Positions 22,274 to 36,300 of a stretch of 64,000 nucleotides of DNA are shown in pieces. The notes beneath the pieces are model-generated. The model had not been told where the DNA came from. It made no database searches and saw only the letters and a list, made by a program, of their open reading frames with translations. Source of the stretch: Brachypodium distachyon (Eukaryota > Streptophyta > Magnoliopsida > Poales > Poaceae); the NCBI RefSeq assembly GCF_000005505.3, contig NC_016132.3:42236914-42300913 (forward strand), read 5' to 3'. The position numbers and the translations under genes were made by a program. Every line of letters starts with the position of its first letter. Within the stretch, counting starts at the first letter, position 1.

Positions 22274-22621
22274 CACGACCATGCGGCCGGCTGGTGATTG
22301 TGCTTACTCTTCAAGCTTAATGATACTTTGCATCCATTGCATGCATGCTGTGTACGTACTGTGCTGTGCCGTTGTTTCTTCCTCGAACTTGATTAGTGGT
22401 GCTGACATTGTATTTGCCAATGTTAATTGCATTGATGTCATGAGATGGTAGCACTAGCAGGGCATAGCGGGATATACGATCTCCTACATATACCCAAGAC
22501 ACTTTCAGCTCAGGTCCTGCAATTGAGGACTTCCTAATGCATCTTGTAGTACTGGCTGCCAGATAATTGATGTGCCATTTGGCTCCTTGATCTTGAGTTG
22601 TTACCAGTTTACTTAGTATAG

Positions 22622-22739
22622 TACTCCCTATAATTCTAAATTCTTGACTCAAATTTGTCCAAATATGAATGTATCTATTCTTAAAAAAACATCTAGATAC
22701 ATGTCATATTTCGACAACAATTTAGAATCGGAGGGAGTA
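22622..22739 (+). mobile_element. Stowaway MITE (family A)
   Basis: 118 bp with TA duplications and inverted ends ctccctataattctaaatt / aatttagaatcggagggag. It lies about 350 bases after the F-box gene stop codon and may be in its 3' UTR or downstream region. Confidence 0.9.
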
Positions 22740-23123
22740 GTATACAAATATGATGATGCTGTCGTGCTTCAGTAGCACCAGTATGCATTGCAGATTTTGG
22801 TTGCAACTGGAAAAATCCATTCATTTTTTTTCTGGTACTCTTATCTATTGTTAGATTTCATACTGCCTGCTGTTAGGAAATGACAGTTCTGTCGCTGTAT
22901 TTCTTGGTTTAGAATTTTGATGCGCGGTGTAATGTTATTGGTACTCCGTTTAAAAAAAAATGTTGTCGGTACGAGTAGGTATCTGAACTCAAAATCACTA
23001 CTCAAGACATTGGTGCTGTGCATGCTTCCACGAGCTCTTTTGTGCTTTTTGGTGCTCCTGTCAGGCATGCCGTTTTTCATACGAAATAAAACAAATCAGG
23101 ATGCCCTTTGAATAAAAATATAC

Positions 23124-23240
23124 TACTCTCTCCGATGCTAAATTGTTGTCGAAATATTACATGTATCTAGACGCTTTTTAAGAATAGCTACGTTCATATT
23201 TGGGAAAATTTGAGTTAAGAATTTAGGATCAGAGGGAGTA
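23124..23240 (-). mobile_element. Stowaway MITE (family A), reverse orientation
   Basis: TA-flanked 117 bp with ends ctctctccgatgctaaatt / aatttaggatcagagggag; the interior is the reverse of the copy at 22.6 kb. Confidence 0.9.
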
Positions 23241-24299
23241 CTAGTGAATTTCACTTTTGATCCTTTGTTTGTAAATTTATGATAGTGCTTACCTCATTTA
23301 AAATTGTATGTCGCACTAGTAGAGTGCCCGTGCGTTGTCACGTTCTCTAAAATCATTTCACTTTGACATTAAACATAATACATGCAAAAATTCACGTTTT
23401 TGTAACCGCAAAAAAAGAAAAATTCACGTATATTGAAAAAAAACACACAATTTGACATTCAATCAAAATGAATTTTGATAACTCAAAATTTGACTTTTTA
23501 TGCATGTAGTCAGTGTACCCGTGCAACAGGGTATACTAAATGCAATGGTTCGATATAATGATGAACATTGAGAATAGAGTTAAGATTTAGAGTTAGGCTG
23601 ATCTAACCACCTCGCCACCAAAACTAAACATGGTACCATGGTCATTATCTTATTGCATACAGTAAAAGGTCAACAACTCGTCGTCTTTTCTCCCCGCAAA
23701 ATTTTAATTGCCCCCAATCAAATTGCCGAACGATATTATTATTTTTAGGAGGGAATTGTCAAATGATAAATCCGTACAAATTCTTATAATTTATGTAAGT
23801 GTTCCACAAACCTGAAAATCTGAAAAAGGATAATAACTTTCAATGCAGAAAATCTGAAAATGCAAAATTATATTCTGGGTCTGGAGTGGTTCAACTTCAC
23901 TTAAAAAAATCGGTGGACATAAAAAGGAGGTGTCGTCCGCGTCTAACTTTGTTGTCGCTTCTAGCTGGTTGTGCCACTTTGTCAGCTCTTTCTCTAGCTG
24001 TTCTGCATGGAGACTTGCCAATGCAAATTGTATTGGGAAAGAAGAATAATGCTCTAGCACCATCTTAAAATTGTAAACATACCGGCCTTGTTTTCAATAT
24101 GGATGTGGATTATAATGCACTCCTGAACTTCTCGATCCCCCAATATTTTTTACCACAACAGATTGTTAGTTACTTATTCTCCTGTTGACCATTAGCTTTT
24201 GTGGCTGACATCAATCATGCCTCCTCAACGTAGCATCCTCCGTCCTCTGCATTCTCCTTAGCACCCTGACGTGATCCTGCCAACCAAACAATAGCACGG
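23241..24299. other. Intergenic, no gene recognised
   Basis: AT-rich spacer. The text agtagagtgcccgtgcgttg (23317) and the related cagtgtacccgtgcaac (23511) resemble terminal text of a common cereal repeat, but borders cannot be placed. No coding region is supported. Confidence 0.35.
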
Positions 24300-25145
24300 G
24301 AATCAATCTATGATGGTCGGGCATGAAAGCATGAAGAGTGGCAAGCAGGATAGACAAGGTTGCACAGCAAAACATACTGGATGCTGCGGCGGCAACTGGA
24401 GCTGCTCATCTGGACGATGCACGCACTCCAGCTCTGCAAAGACTCGTGAACCTTCGAGCCTCGCCGGTCGCGCACCCGGACTGCTAGCGTCGGGTTCGTC
24501 CCTGCGCGCGATGGCCGGGATGCTATGGGGCTGCAGGATCTGTAAACGGGTGCCGACCACTCCCGGCCATAAGGAACAGAAGCAGCAGCCGGTCACGCTG
24601 CTGACGACCGGCGATGACGTTGTGAGGCCGGAAGTAGGCGACGACGACTGCGGGGATTCGAGGAGACCCCGGCAAGGTAGGGATCCGCCGGGGCTTCTGG
24701 GCGGCATGTGCGTGGGGTGCGGGGGCGACACTTGGTAGGGAGGTGTCGGGGCTGCGGGCGAAGGGAGGCGAGTGTTCTAGAAAGAATTGAATTGACGAAA
24801 CAGGGTCGAACTGGAAACCTTAGGTACGAGAAGGGGGTTGACGGCCTGGGCCAGAAAAGGCCGAAGCCCAGCAAAGGTACGACGGACGAAACGATGGCCC
24901 AAAGTACAACAGATGATGACAGACGACGGAAACACTACTCCCTTTATTATGAAGTGAGATTTATGCAAACGCGTTGTATCTAGACCTACCATATTTTAGC
25001 TGCATCCACTTTGTTCGTTGGTTAGGCCAGACCGCCAGACCACCTCAAGCGATAGACGGGAGACAGAACGGGAGGGTTACAAGGATGAGAGGTGCAAAGA
25101 CAACAACCTCGACTGCAAGCCAAGTACCATGCAACCCACCAAACA
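24300..25145. other. GC-rich intergenic block, no gene recognised
   Basis: Positions 24400-24760 are GC-rich and leave 142-codon frames open on both strands over the same bases. Neither shows a domain, low-complexity composition is high, and no splice-supported extension is visible. It may be a transposon-captured fragment. Confidence 0.35.
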
Positions 25146-25260
25146 CACTCTGATCCTAGATTCTTGACTCAAATTAGACTAAATATGGATGTAGCTATAT
25201 TTTTAAAAAGTGTCTACCAATATGTAATATTTCGACAACAATTTATGATCGGAGGGAGTA
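25146..25260 (+). mobile_element. Stowaway MITE (family A), damaged left end
   Basis: The right end (aatttatgatcggagggagta) is intact; the left end reads cactctgatcctagattc with the first bases changed. The interior matches the other family A copies. Confidence 0.8.
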
Positions 25261-25336
25261 GATTTCAATTGATAAGTGCGTGCAATTTGTCTCGGGGATA
25301 AGAGCATGAGCAATGTTGGTCGAAACCGGTGCTAAG

Positions 25337-25453
25337 TACTCCCTCCGTCTCATATTAAGTGACTTTCTATTACATGTATCTAAACGCTTTTTAGTCATAG
25401 ATACATTCATATTTAGTTAAATCTGAGTCACTTAATATGGGACGGAGGGAGTA
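25337..25453. mobile_element. Stowaway MITE (family B)
   Basis: TA-flanked and nearly palindromic: tactccctccgtctcatatt ... aatatgggacggagggagta, with subterminal aagtgacttt / gtcacttaat. The interior differs from family A. It sits only 76 bases from the family A copy. Confidence 0.9.
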
Positions 25454-25499
25454 TGTGCTATGAGAAGATAGAACCGCATATGTCAGGTAGCTAAGAACA

Positions 25500-26000
25500 C
25501 CGGTGGGTCACCAAGCCGATACTAAAAAATGATGATACATCATATTGATTTTTTTGTTTTGCAGAGACCTGATGAATGTGTGATAAGGGACGTCCCGATC
25601 TTCGCAGAGAGCAACGTGGATAACTTGTATGATTCTACAAATCTTCCGGCTGTTCACCCGTCGCCGATGCAACAAACTTGCAACCCATGGAAATTCGCAA
25701 TACCACACACTTGTGAAGTAGTCCGCCGACCACAAGCGGTTTCACAATCTCCCAATTCCCAGCGGAACGACAGATAACGCTCGAAATTTCAGTAGATAAA
25801 ACACCATATCGAAACGAATATGGTGTATAGGATTTCAGATGAATGCTTCTGGCAATTCAACAGAGTTTTGAAAATAACTAAAACGTGGTCTAACCCTAAC
25901 CCTAGGCGCACCCCTTTTATATATATGTGAGAGGTGGCCAGCAACCCTACGTCGACTTGAACCCAAACATGGTTCGACTCAAACTGATACAACCAATCCT
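25500..26000 (-). mobile_element. Possible LTR fragment of a retrotransposon
   Basis: On the minus strand a TATA-like catatatataaaagg (about 25913-25926) is followed by ggtgcgcctagggttag and a GC-balanced leader-like stretch, an arrangement common in retrotransposon LTR promoters. No gag or pol sequence is attached and TG/CA ends with target duplications could not be placed, so this is tentative. Confidence 0.3.
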
Positions 26001-26644
26001 TATTAGGATTTTGCGGCAAACAAGGACTCGCAGGTCCGTACGCTCCTTAGACGTGTCAGAATCGTCGTAGGTTGTCCTGGTGCGCCTCATATCCGTACTC
26101 AACTTGTGGTGCAACCTGGCCATATCATTCTTGTCGTTGGCTGCCCCTTGCACACAAGTTGTTTTTCTAACTTGCATCATCCATCTTCATTTGTGGTGCG
26201 CCTGGCTCTATCTCCTCCCTCGTGCATATCTTGATGTTGGATATCAGCACTTGATGATCCTCGCACTCGGCCTTCTCTCTTCCACGCACTATGCTTGTCT
26301 CAGCTTCAAACCTGATCACACAAAGATGCAAAGACTTAGGCAATATAAAATTCTCATCAAGATAAACATTAGGTGCAGCTAGGAGTGAGTTCACCTGTTG
26401 TTCTAATAACTTGGCACGTGCTCATGTAATTGGTCCAATGCGTAGATCATTGGGTTTATCTTGAACAGCAATATCATCACTAGGCATAGATAATAAAAAG
26501 TTAGGGATGTCCTCATCAATGTGTCAGGTTGCTGGACGTGGCACATTGCTCATGTCCTAAACTGCCACGTTATGTTTAGCTTCTTTTGTAAATATTTATA
26601 GAAATAACGTCACCCCTTTGTAAATAATTTTTACTCTCTTCTTA

Positions 26645-26809
26645 GGATGCGTTTGGCATTGCGGTGGATTCTCATAATTCCTTTTTTTACCCGCTTCTCA
26701 CTATTTTCGTGTTTGTCTAACCAATTTTTCCCTACTTTTCTGTGTAATTTTCACCGCAGATTACAAAATAAGTTCAGCGCAGCACAGTTAAGCGATGCCA
26801 AACTGAGCC
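26645..26809. mobile_element. hAT-like MITE candidate
   Basis: About 165 bp with imperfect inverted ends ggatgcgtttggcattgcg and agcgatgccaaactgagcc, the 'gtttggca' termini seen in small cereal hAT-type elements. The target duplication is unclear. Confidence 0.4.
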
Positions 26810-27097
26810 TTAATGAAAAAGGAGTGCTTTTGCCCGCTCTCAAAAGAAAATGTTTAGCTTCTTCTGATGAATATTAGCACGTCTGGTACAAAGGATGGGT
26901 GTGAATTACTAGTGCAAATGAGTTCTATATTCGAGATTTTGGTACTTACAATATGTAACCTAATGAAGCTAAAATGTTTATACTTCTGGTCAGTTTTCCA
27001 TGTGGGCAAAGGCCAATCAACAAAGGAAAAGAAAAGAAAGGAGGCAATAGAGATGCGAAGCCAATGAATGCCCGTGCAGCCTTGCTGTCGGGCTTAG

Positions 27098-27202
27098 AGC
27101 CCATTCATTAAGCCCAATCTTACGGCCCGCGAAGGTGTGTCGCAGTCGCAGGACATCTCGTCTTCTTGGTTCTTTCTTCCACACCACCGCCTCAAAACCC
27201 TA
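27098..27202 (+). promoter_or_regulatory. Site II and telo-box promoter of UTP20
   Basis: Two site II elements, AGCCCA (reverse of TGGGCT), lie at 27098-27103 and 27111-27116, and a telo-box AAACCCTA at 27195-27202, about 110-215 bases upstream of the UTP20 start codon. In plants this pairing marks promoters of ribosomal-protein and ribosome-biogenesis genes, where TCP-class factors bind site II. It fits the assigned function. Confidence 0.65.
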
Positions 27203-27310
27203 GGCTGCTGGTGGTCGTCTGTTAAACCCAGCCCCCACATGCTCCCCCCCGCCTCCATCCCCGCCTCCCCCTAGCAGGCACGGCCTCTCACCACCTCACC
27301 AGCCGCAGTC

Positions 27311-30300
27311 ATGGCGACCCCATCGTACGCGGGTGTGAAGTGCCTCAACACATCGTCCTCCAGCCGCAAGCGCTTTGTGGTAAGAGCATCTGCCCCGTGC
27401 CTCTGCGGTCTCGCTCCCCGGGAAATCGGGCTCATGGATGGGTTACGGCTGCTAATGAGCTCTCTGTGTCTTCCTATGTCGGTTTGTGCAGTTCAAGAGC
27501 TTCTCGCAGCGGGTGGAGGAGATCGACATCGATGTGTACCGTAGCCTCCACGCGGTGAAGGCGGAGCCTTCTAGCGGTTCCTCGTTTCTCCTCGACGCCC
27601 TCGTGGAGTGGAGGGTCTGCACTTTTCTACTTCTCTTGCTTCTTCTTTTTTAATCTGATGCGCAAAGTCCATTCCTGGAGCAACGGGGAAGCTTAATTTG
27701 GTGCCTCGAACATTAGGAAAGCTTAATCACCTTAATTCGGTATTTCAAGCATTTCTTAAGTAATAACTCTGTGATGGATGTACTTGAATTCTGGGGTAGT
27801 TTGCAATTTGGATATATTGGTCATCAACACTCCCCCACATCCCTTCATTGAACAGAACTCAAAAGGTTTACACAACATAATTTGACAATAAATAAATTAA
27901 ATAGAATGATCACCTTTTCTGCCTTTTGTCAACATCCTGGTTTTTAGGCAGTCAGGAGAGATAACAATAGTACAACCCCAAACAGCTCGAGCAAACCCAA
28001 GGAAATGTGTACAGAAAGTTGCCACCTCAATATAAAGCCCCAATTCGTGAAATGTACTAACATTCAGTTGTCGGTCACTACTAAGCACCTCCAGACCTAC
28101 AACTGAAGACATGTCAAACACTACTCCCTCTGATCCTAAATTCTTGACTCAAATTTGCCCAAATATGGATGTATCTATTGTTAAAATGCGTCTAGATACA
28201 TGTAATATTTCGACAACAATTTAGGATCGGAGGGAGTACAATACAGAACCGAAATTGCACATGGCCCCTCAACCCATCATTCCCCAGACCATTGCTGTTA
28301 TCAGAGTAATAAAGACCAAATGCAAACTGTAGTATAGACTGTATAATCCCCAGGTAACTGAAAAATCCATGCCAACAGGCAACAGGGTAAGTTTAAATAG
28401 AAGGTAGTATTTACATTCTTGTGAGCTGGATGTTAGTATCTACAATATCAAATAAGTATTTTATAAACATATATATCATGGCAGATTTAATAAAACTGAT
28501 TTAGAGTTGTATATGTTGGTAGATTGTTCTATAATCTTGGTCGAACTTTAAGAAGTTTGACTTAGGACAAAGCTTGAACATCTTATATTTTTGGAACGGA
28601 GGAAGTAATTCTTAAGGTCGATGATTTATGAGCTCGTAGGGTTCTTTTCAGAGCATTTAAAACTGTAGAGACAAGTGATCATTCCTGATTTTTTTGGCAG
28701 CACTTGATCGTGATTTTTAAATGTCTGAACAGTTGCTGCGATGATGTTTGCCCATTCATACCTATTGGGACTACTTGTGCAATGATTTTTAGCGGTCGAA
28801 ATTAAGTTTCAAGTTTTTAAACGCCTGGAAATGGTTTCTGAGTAGTTTGTAGCCTCTGTGGCAGTTTATTCTAATATTTAGGGATGGACAAATATTGTAT
28901 TTCTCACTTAATTTTGTAATGTTCATGTGATTCAGGAGCTGAATACTGCAGAAGACTTCATCTCTTTGTATGATGAGATAATACCATTGGTGCAAACACT
29001 ACCACAAATTGTATTGCACTGTGAAAAAATATTTTCTGGGCTGCTACAAAGAGTAAACATGAAGGCACGATTGTCCCTCGAACCAATACTCATGTAAGTG
29101 GATCATGGTTTCATCAATCTAGGTGAATGGAGCGACTTCAATATGTTATTTGTCGTTGTCATCTTCCCATGTTTTCTGGGTTTGCATTACATAGATTGAA
29201 TTACTAGTATATTACACTAAATGAATTTATTTTGGGCTCTAATTCAGATAGTGTTCCACACTAAAAAAATGCTGTAATGGAAGAAAGAAAAGTTAGAAAT
29301 GAACCCGAATTTGACATGCTCCCTAATCATCTGCTGAGACTTGTTACATTGGAGTTGTGGACCTATGGAAAATTGTGTACATGTTATGCCATGGGTAAGT
29401 ATACTCCGGCATAGAAGTTAGATTGGGCTTGCTGGATCTCTTTAACATTAACACCCTGAGATTTGGATCATTTCTGCTGAACTACTGCATCATTTGTGGA
29501 TTGGTCAGAACATGGTAGTGTCAGCTCTTGAGCAGCAGGATTTAAGCCTTGCTTATAATGCCAAGTTTGGTCATAAATGCTTTTTATACTTCAGCAGGGA
29601 AGTGGTAACATGATATCATGACCCTGTCATATGAGGTTTTCTCCTATGCAATGCACTTGCCTTTGGGGATGCAATATAATATTGAAGAATTTGTCTTATG
29701 TGATACCTAAAGAAAACATTATATCTACCAAGTGTGCTTCTCTCCTCGTTTAGTTTGCTGCTGGGCTCATAATTATGTTGTGATTTTGAAATGTAATATG
29801 GTGATCTTGAATTTCTTTGTCCTAATGTCGGAAGTTTATTTTTCTTGATCTTGATCTCTTAGTTTTTTATTTTCATCACTCATTCAGTTGTGCTGTCATC
29901 ATTTATACCTGATATCATTGATCTTCAAATCTTGTTCAGCACTCCAAATCACAACATATGATGCAATGCATTTGCCTTCACCATTACAGTAGTTACATTA
30001 CATATTATATGTGTGCCATACCTGTTACTGTTTTCCTGTTTATTAGCCTTTATTTTTTTTGTGCTCCTTAGCTTTGCATTATGTGTGTCAAACTGTATTC
30101 AACAATGTGTGTCAAACTGTATTTACCCCAACAATGTGTGCCAAACTGTATTTACCCCAACAATCTAGCTTTTCACCGTTTATATTTTACTCCAAATGCT
30201 GGACTTCGGTATTCTTATTAGGGTTATGTTTTCACTATTCAGATGTTATGTTCATTATCTGCATCCTCACATTTTGTTGGTGTTAATTACCATTTTAGCT

Positions 30301-33300
30301 ATCATTGGCGGTCTAAAGTGATTTTTTTGGTTGCATGCAGGTTAATTGCAGCTCTCTCCAGGGATATTCTAAAGGATTTTTTGCCGTGAGTTTTCTAATT
30401 GAAATTGATTGTAATATTTATCCAGCATGGTTGTTTATTTATGGCTTTATACTTTTGTGTATCCCCTGGTGCATATCCTTTGTTTAGCTTGTGTTTTTCT
30501 TGATAGGATTTGAGCTTCTTACCATTTTGTTGATTACAGGTTTCTAGGAAGATATTCTAGTGCTATTGTTGCTCTTCTTAGTGATGGAGGCGATCGTGAC
30601 CCTGAAATCCTAGAGCAGGTAGAATGTCTAATTGCGATTTGTACATCTTGTGGTTGAGTAGCAGAAGTCACCATGATGCATTGTATTTCAGGTCTTCACA
30701 TCTTGGTCATGTATAATGATGTACTTGCAAAAGTATCTAGTAGAAGATGTTGTCCAGATTCTCAGGTTAGTTTCTGTTTGAAAGGAATGAGGTCTACAAA
30801 TTCATTTCGAAACTTAAACTCATTCCATTACCTCTTTAGCATGATATTATAAACAGCTTGGATTTGCCATTGTCCAGTCTTCCCACCACCAAACTGACTC
30901 AAATTCCTTATCATCTCTGAAGGATCACAGCTGCATTGAGATTTTTCCCGAAGGATTATGTTAGAGAATTTATGGCTGAATCTGTTTCATTTTTGCTGAG
31001 GAATGCACCTAATAGTCAACTAACACAAGGTATTATTCTTTCTCTCTTCTGTTCTTTTATCTGGGTCTCTACTTTTGGGTTGTCCATATAGGCCTAAGCC
31101 TTTCACTTCACATGGTCTTTCCAAAGTGAGGTCTGGTCCAAAATAGGCTTAGTAACTGGCAGTGGGCCAAACTGAGAGGTGGGTTCAAGCACGCAACCCG
31201 TCAAAAGCTCAAAGATCAGTACAATTTTTGTTGAAAGAATTGATTGAACCAAACCTGAAAGTAATGGCTTGAAAGGGACCAAGCCTAGGGTTTAAAAGAG
31301 ACTACATAATGACGGAGTCTTAAAAAATTATAAACCTGCCCTGAGGAGTGATTACTCAATGGATTTGTCCCTTCTCTCTATGCCACTTCTTTTGAGTCAC
31401 TTTTCATCTGTTCCTTTTATCTGTTCATTAGAATTTTTTTTTATCAACTATTGCTTTCTGTTGTATTAACTACCTTTTTCTCTCCCCATTTTGTTTGTTA
31501 GGTTTGAGGAAAGCTCTTCTTGAGGCTGCTAAAAATCCATCTCCTATACGAATAGATGGGGTGACTGCTTTGCTATGGCATGTCATGAGAGGAACTTATG
31601 CCAAGCTTCACTCAAGAGCTGGAAAAGTCATGAAGTTCTTGTTGAGCAAGTCAATCCTTACCAGTATCGATGTTAAATTCCCAAATGGTCAGATAACATT
31701 TTGGAAATTACTTGTACTGTTATATATTGGTTTGTGCTCATTAGTTACATTGGAGTTTACTCTCACCTGTCCTATCTATTGATCTTTTTATTGGCCGCCT
31801 CATGGTCTTCTCAGTTTAGCTGAATAATATGTTTTTTTGTGAGCTTAGATTTGTGTAATGTAGTGTCTGACCAGACCATAATGTTAAACTGAAAATATCC
31901 TTTTTGAATTGCTTTGCGAAGTTTGTATTTTGAATGATCATTTTTTTCACATGTTGCTACCAGTCTTTGATAATGTAATCTTTGAATCAACACAAAAAAT
32001 GCAGGGTCTTCTACTATTCGTGAGGTTGTAACTGGTGTGGTTGATCGATTATCCAATGAAGTGGACCAGAAAGAGTTGGCATTGATATATACTTGTTTAT
32101 TTGAAGAGATCACAAACTGTATTAAAGATGACTGCGTGGAACATTTGAAGTACCTGATTGATTTTCTTACATTTGCTCTACAAAACAGCAAGCAGAGTGA
32201 TGTGATTGGTAGGAGTTCCTGTCTCAGAGTCCATATGCTCTTTCTTTGCTTGAGTTCTGCTGGTAATTTTAATTAAAAGATTTATCTGTATTGTCCTTTC
32301 TTTTTTTCAGATAAGGACAACATGGTTAAACTTGTTAAGTTGCTGGTCTGCAAGTATGTCGAGCCTGGTAGCAGCACAGGGGAGGCTTCATCTGGGCTTC
32401 TTGGAAGTATCTTGGACTTTCTGATTTGTGTTCTGGATGTTCCAGTTATTTCTTGCAATTTATCCATCATATATGCACCAGTATTTGAACTAACAAATTT
32501 GAGGTAATGTCTTCTTGCCTGATAGTGAGTGGTTGCCTGTACAACTCTTTGTCTTTCTTTATATTTGCAATGGCAGCAATCTAGCACCTCTTATGATTTT
32601 AACTCCCTACGTTTTCAGTGTGGTTGTCTTTATAAAAAAACTATTGGAGAAAGGCCCACAAATTATACAGGCTTTTGAAAGTCATATATTGGGGTATGTG
32701 CTGGTAATTGTTGTTACTACTTTAAGTAACAGTTGCTTACAATTCTGCATACGAAGGTTTGACTCTGCACTTTTATGTCTTGTAGTGCAATGGATAATTT
32801 TATAGAGTCTTCACCTGAGGACGTCATCTTTATCCTTCTGAATTTCTTTAAGAGAGCAACAGATGGAATAACTCATGGCATTGATGGAACTCATCTTTAT
32901 GGGAAGAAGAAAGTGTACAAGTTCTTTGAGTCAAAAGTTTTTTCATCGATAGAGTTATTAGATGATATAGTCAAGACTGGCAATCACTCAAGTAATCAGG
33001 TAAGTGAAAAGGAAGCTGCAATACTATGGGGATCTATTCGCTGCTACCCGAATATGAAAGATGTCCCTCGAGATAGTTTATCAATGCTCAGTAAGTTCAT
33101 CTGCAGCCTTGATCAGTTACTTGAGGTGGAAGAAGGTAATTGCAGTTTTAGATTTCTATACTCCGTTACAATAACCATCAGTAGTCTTCTAAAAAATGCA
33201 TAATTTTCACCGACATGCAGATAGCATTAGCGGTCTTCCTAAGAATACCTGGAGAAGTCTACTTGGTGCATCATTATTATCATACCATGAATTACTACCG

Positions 33301-36300
33301 GCTAACGTCAGTAGAAATTCGGAATCAGGGCTTTTCCTATCTCTTGCCAAGAAGCACAGCACATGTCCACAAGTACTCTCCGCTGTAGCTGAATATTTGG
33401 ATTCCCTGCATGGGTAAAGTTATATGTACTTTCTAACTCTTCTTTCTAATTTTTACTTAATTCGACCAATCGTGTGAGTTATTGAATTCACTTTGTTTCA
33501 ATGAGCAGAACGACTTCCCTGGGGATGACAGAAGAATTTGATCCACAGAATCTTTTGAATTCATTCTCTATCTTTGGTGCTAACTTGAGCAGTCCAAATA
33601 AGAATATCAGGGTTTTAACATTGAGAATATTATCCTATTTTGCTAAGATGGACAAACGTCTAGCCTCAGATGATGAGCGGCCATACAAGAGGCAAAGAAC
33701 AGAAGATTCTGCAGAGGAAAATATCGACATTAAATACAGTAATGTATGTTCTGGCAGATAATATTTTCAGTTGCAATTTTGACTGTTTTTATTCTAATAT
33801 CTGGCTTGAAATCAGGTTCTGGACACCCTTCTGGCTGTTGAATCAACTCCAGTTTCAGTATCTACTAGCCGGAAAATTGCTATCTTTATTTCTCGGATAC
33901 AGATGAGTATATCTTCTAATATGGTTCATGACGATTACATACCTCTTCTCCTGCATGGGATTATTGGCATCTTATACAATAGATTTAGTGATCTGTGGCC
34001 ACCAGCACTGGATTGTCTTAGTGTCCTTGTTAGCAAACACAAGGGGCTCGTCTGGAGTCAGTTTATTGAATTTATTTCAATTCATCAGTCAAAGGGTCTG
34101 ACTCTGAAAAATCAGGAGAAGCTGGAAGCTGCAATCCACCCTCAGTGTATGTCCAGACATCTGTCTACTGTCATATTTGTGCAATTCTTCTCTGCTTCCT
34201 CACCCTAACACACCTATGCCTCTACAACCATTTTTTGTCTGTCCTTGTGTGTTGCATTTTGAGTTGCGCCTGTGAGTCTTATCCATCTTCTGTATTGCTG
34301 TATTTGTAATGCTATTTATGTGAAGAGAGCAAATAGCAATGAGCACATCTTTATTGCTCTAGTTGGCATTAGATGAGTATATCTTACCTTGTTGAGCTTA
34401 TTCATCTACGTGTGCTTTGTAAATTACTGTTTTGAATGCCACTTCAATGAGACAGTGTTGTTCTCTGTGCAACTTAGTATACTCCGTAGATAGTTTTACT
34501 TGCAAACTTTTAAACTATTTTTCATTTTCTAATATTTCTCTTTAAGAGATTCAAACGTTAATATTTCGCTTTAAGAGACTCGAAAGTTTGAAATGATACT
34601 TCATATTGATTGCTCGTTATCGTCTTTGAATGCCAATAAGCATGCAACAGTAGTGAATGCAGACCTTTTGTTTGTCATGGTTGAGTAACTTTCTTGTAGT
34701 CAACAATCTGGGTTCAGCTGATTTTTTTTTTCTTGTTTGATTTTGCAGCTATTTTTGAGTGCTTCAGCACATATATTGTTACAGTATTTGAGTACACACC
34801 TCTTGAGACGATTGCTACACTTTTGCTTCAATCCCTTCAGAAGATACCTGATGTTGCTGAATCTAGCTCTCGACATCTTGTGCCGCTATTTTTAAACTTC
34901 ATGGGCTATAACGATAGCAGCATCACTAGGTATCTAGTTGATAAAATGCATCGATTCTCCATTTTAGACCTGACTTTTGACTGTCAAATCCTTGTTGATT
35001 CTTGATTTCTACAGTGTTGATTCATATATGTCTGACAATTGTAAAGGCAAGCAATGGAAGATGATTCTAAAGGAATGGCTGAACTTGTTGAGAGTAATGC
35101 GTGATGCTCGATCGTTGTCCCAGAGCAAGGTTATTCAGGAAATATTAACTGAAAGGTTTGGAACGAGTAGTGATACTAATATAAATTTGCTGCACGTGAG
35201 GTTTCTATGACACTTTGTGATTAATTAAGACTTATTGCCAGGGTGCTTGATGAGAGTGATCCTGACATACAGGCAAAAGCATTGGATTGCCTTTTGAACT
35301 GGAAGGATGAGTTCTTGATGCCATACAGTCAAAACCTTAAAAATCTGGTTGAATTAAAGACTCTTCGTGAAGAGCTCACCACATGGGCAGTTTCACATGA
35401 TTCCTTGTCCATTCAGAAATGCCACAGAAGTCGTGTTGTTCCGTTGGTTATCCGTGTTTTAACACCAAAATTAAGGAAACTAAAGCTGCTTGGTTCTCGT
35501 AAGGTTGGTATTTACTCGCTGATTGTCTTGGACCATTATGGTTAGATCAATGGATATTTTTATTTAACTCACATCAAAGCTAACTTGCTCACTTGTTGTG
35601 TTGTTATGCCAGCACACAGGTGTCAGTCATCGAAAGGCAATTCTCCGTTTCCTTCTGCAGTTTGATTCAAATGAACTTCAGCTTTTCTTCTCATTACTTC
35701 TGAAGTCCTTGGTCCCGGGGAGTCTTCAACTTGAAATGTCCTGTCGTGAGTCTGGCAACCTGCTTGGAAATATTTCTGACATCGTGGGAATTTCAAAGGA
35801 GATCTGTGTAGAGAACCTTACATGGAAGAAGGCCAATGGTTTTCTTCATTTGGTTGAAGAAATTTTTGGTACTTTTGGTATGGCACACATAAGTCCATTT
35901 CTGAATGCTCTATTGATCATTGTTGTTTGCTTGTTGGAGAGTTGTATGCGGAATCTCGGAAACAAGAGCGATGAGATACACCAATCAAATCACCCTGACA
36001 ATGATTGTTCCATGAACGAGGAAGCAGACAGTTCTATAAACATGAAAACATGCTCAGAAGAGATGGCGGAAGCAGATGATACTGAGGTGCGTCACATAAC
36101 GATAACATGATTTGAAAAATTTATGTGTTGCTCTCACTTTTCAGATTGACATACTAGCTTGGTTCCTAAATACTCCCTTTTTTCATATGGCATATTTGGT
36201 TTTGTTAAGACAAGCCTTTGGCCTATGATAATTCTACTAATATGTAATTTATATGATATGATACGAAACCATAATTATCAGCCAGCACTTTTGAAGACGG

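Noticed and set aside
24303..24738. Two 142-codon frames on opposite strands
   Set aside because: They cover the same GC-rich bases, show no motif, and cannot both be genes; neither has splice or start support.
25888..25915. Telomere-like taaccctaaccctagg
   Set aside because: Only two units, inside a probable LTR fragment; too short to be an interstitial telomere.
35156..35200. Longer UTP20 exon 17 ending at 35200
   Set aside because: It would leave a 41-base intron, too short for plants, and adds residues not expected in the family; the donor at 35156 gives an 86-base intron and a better family match.
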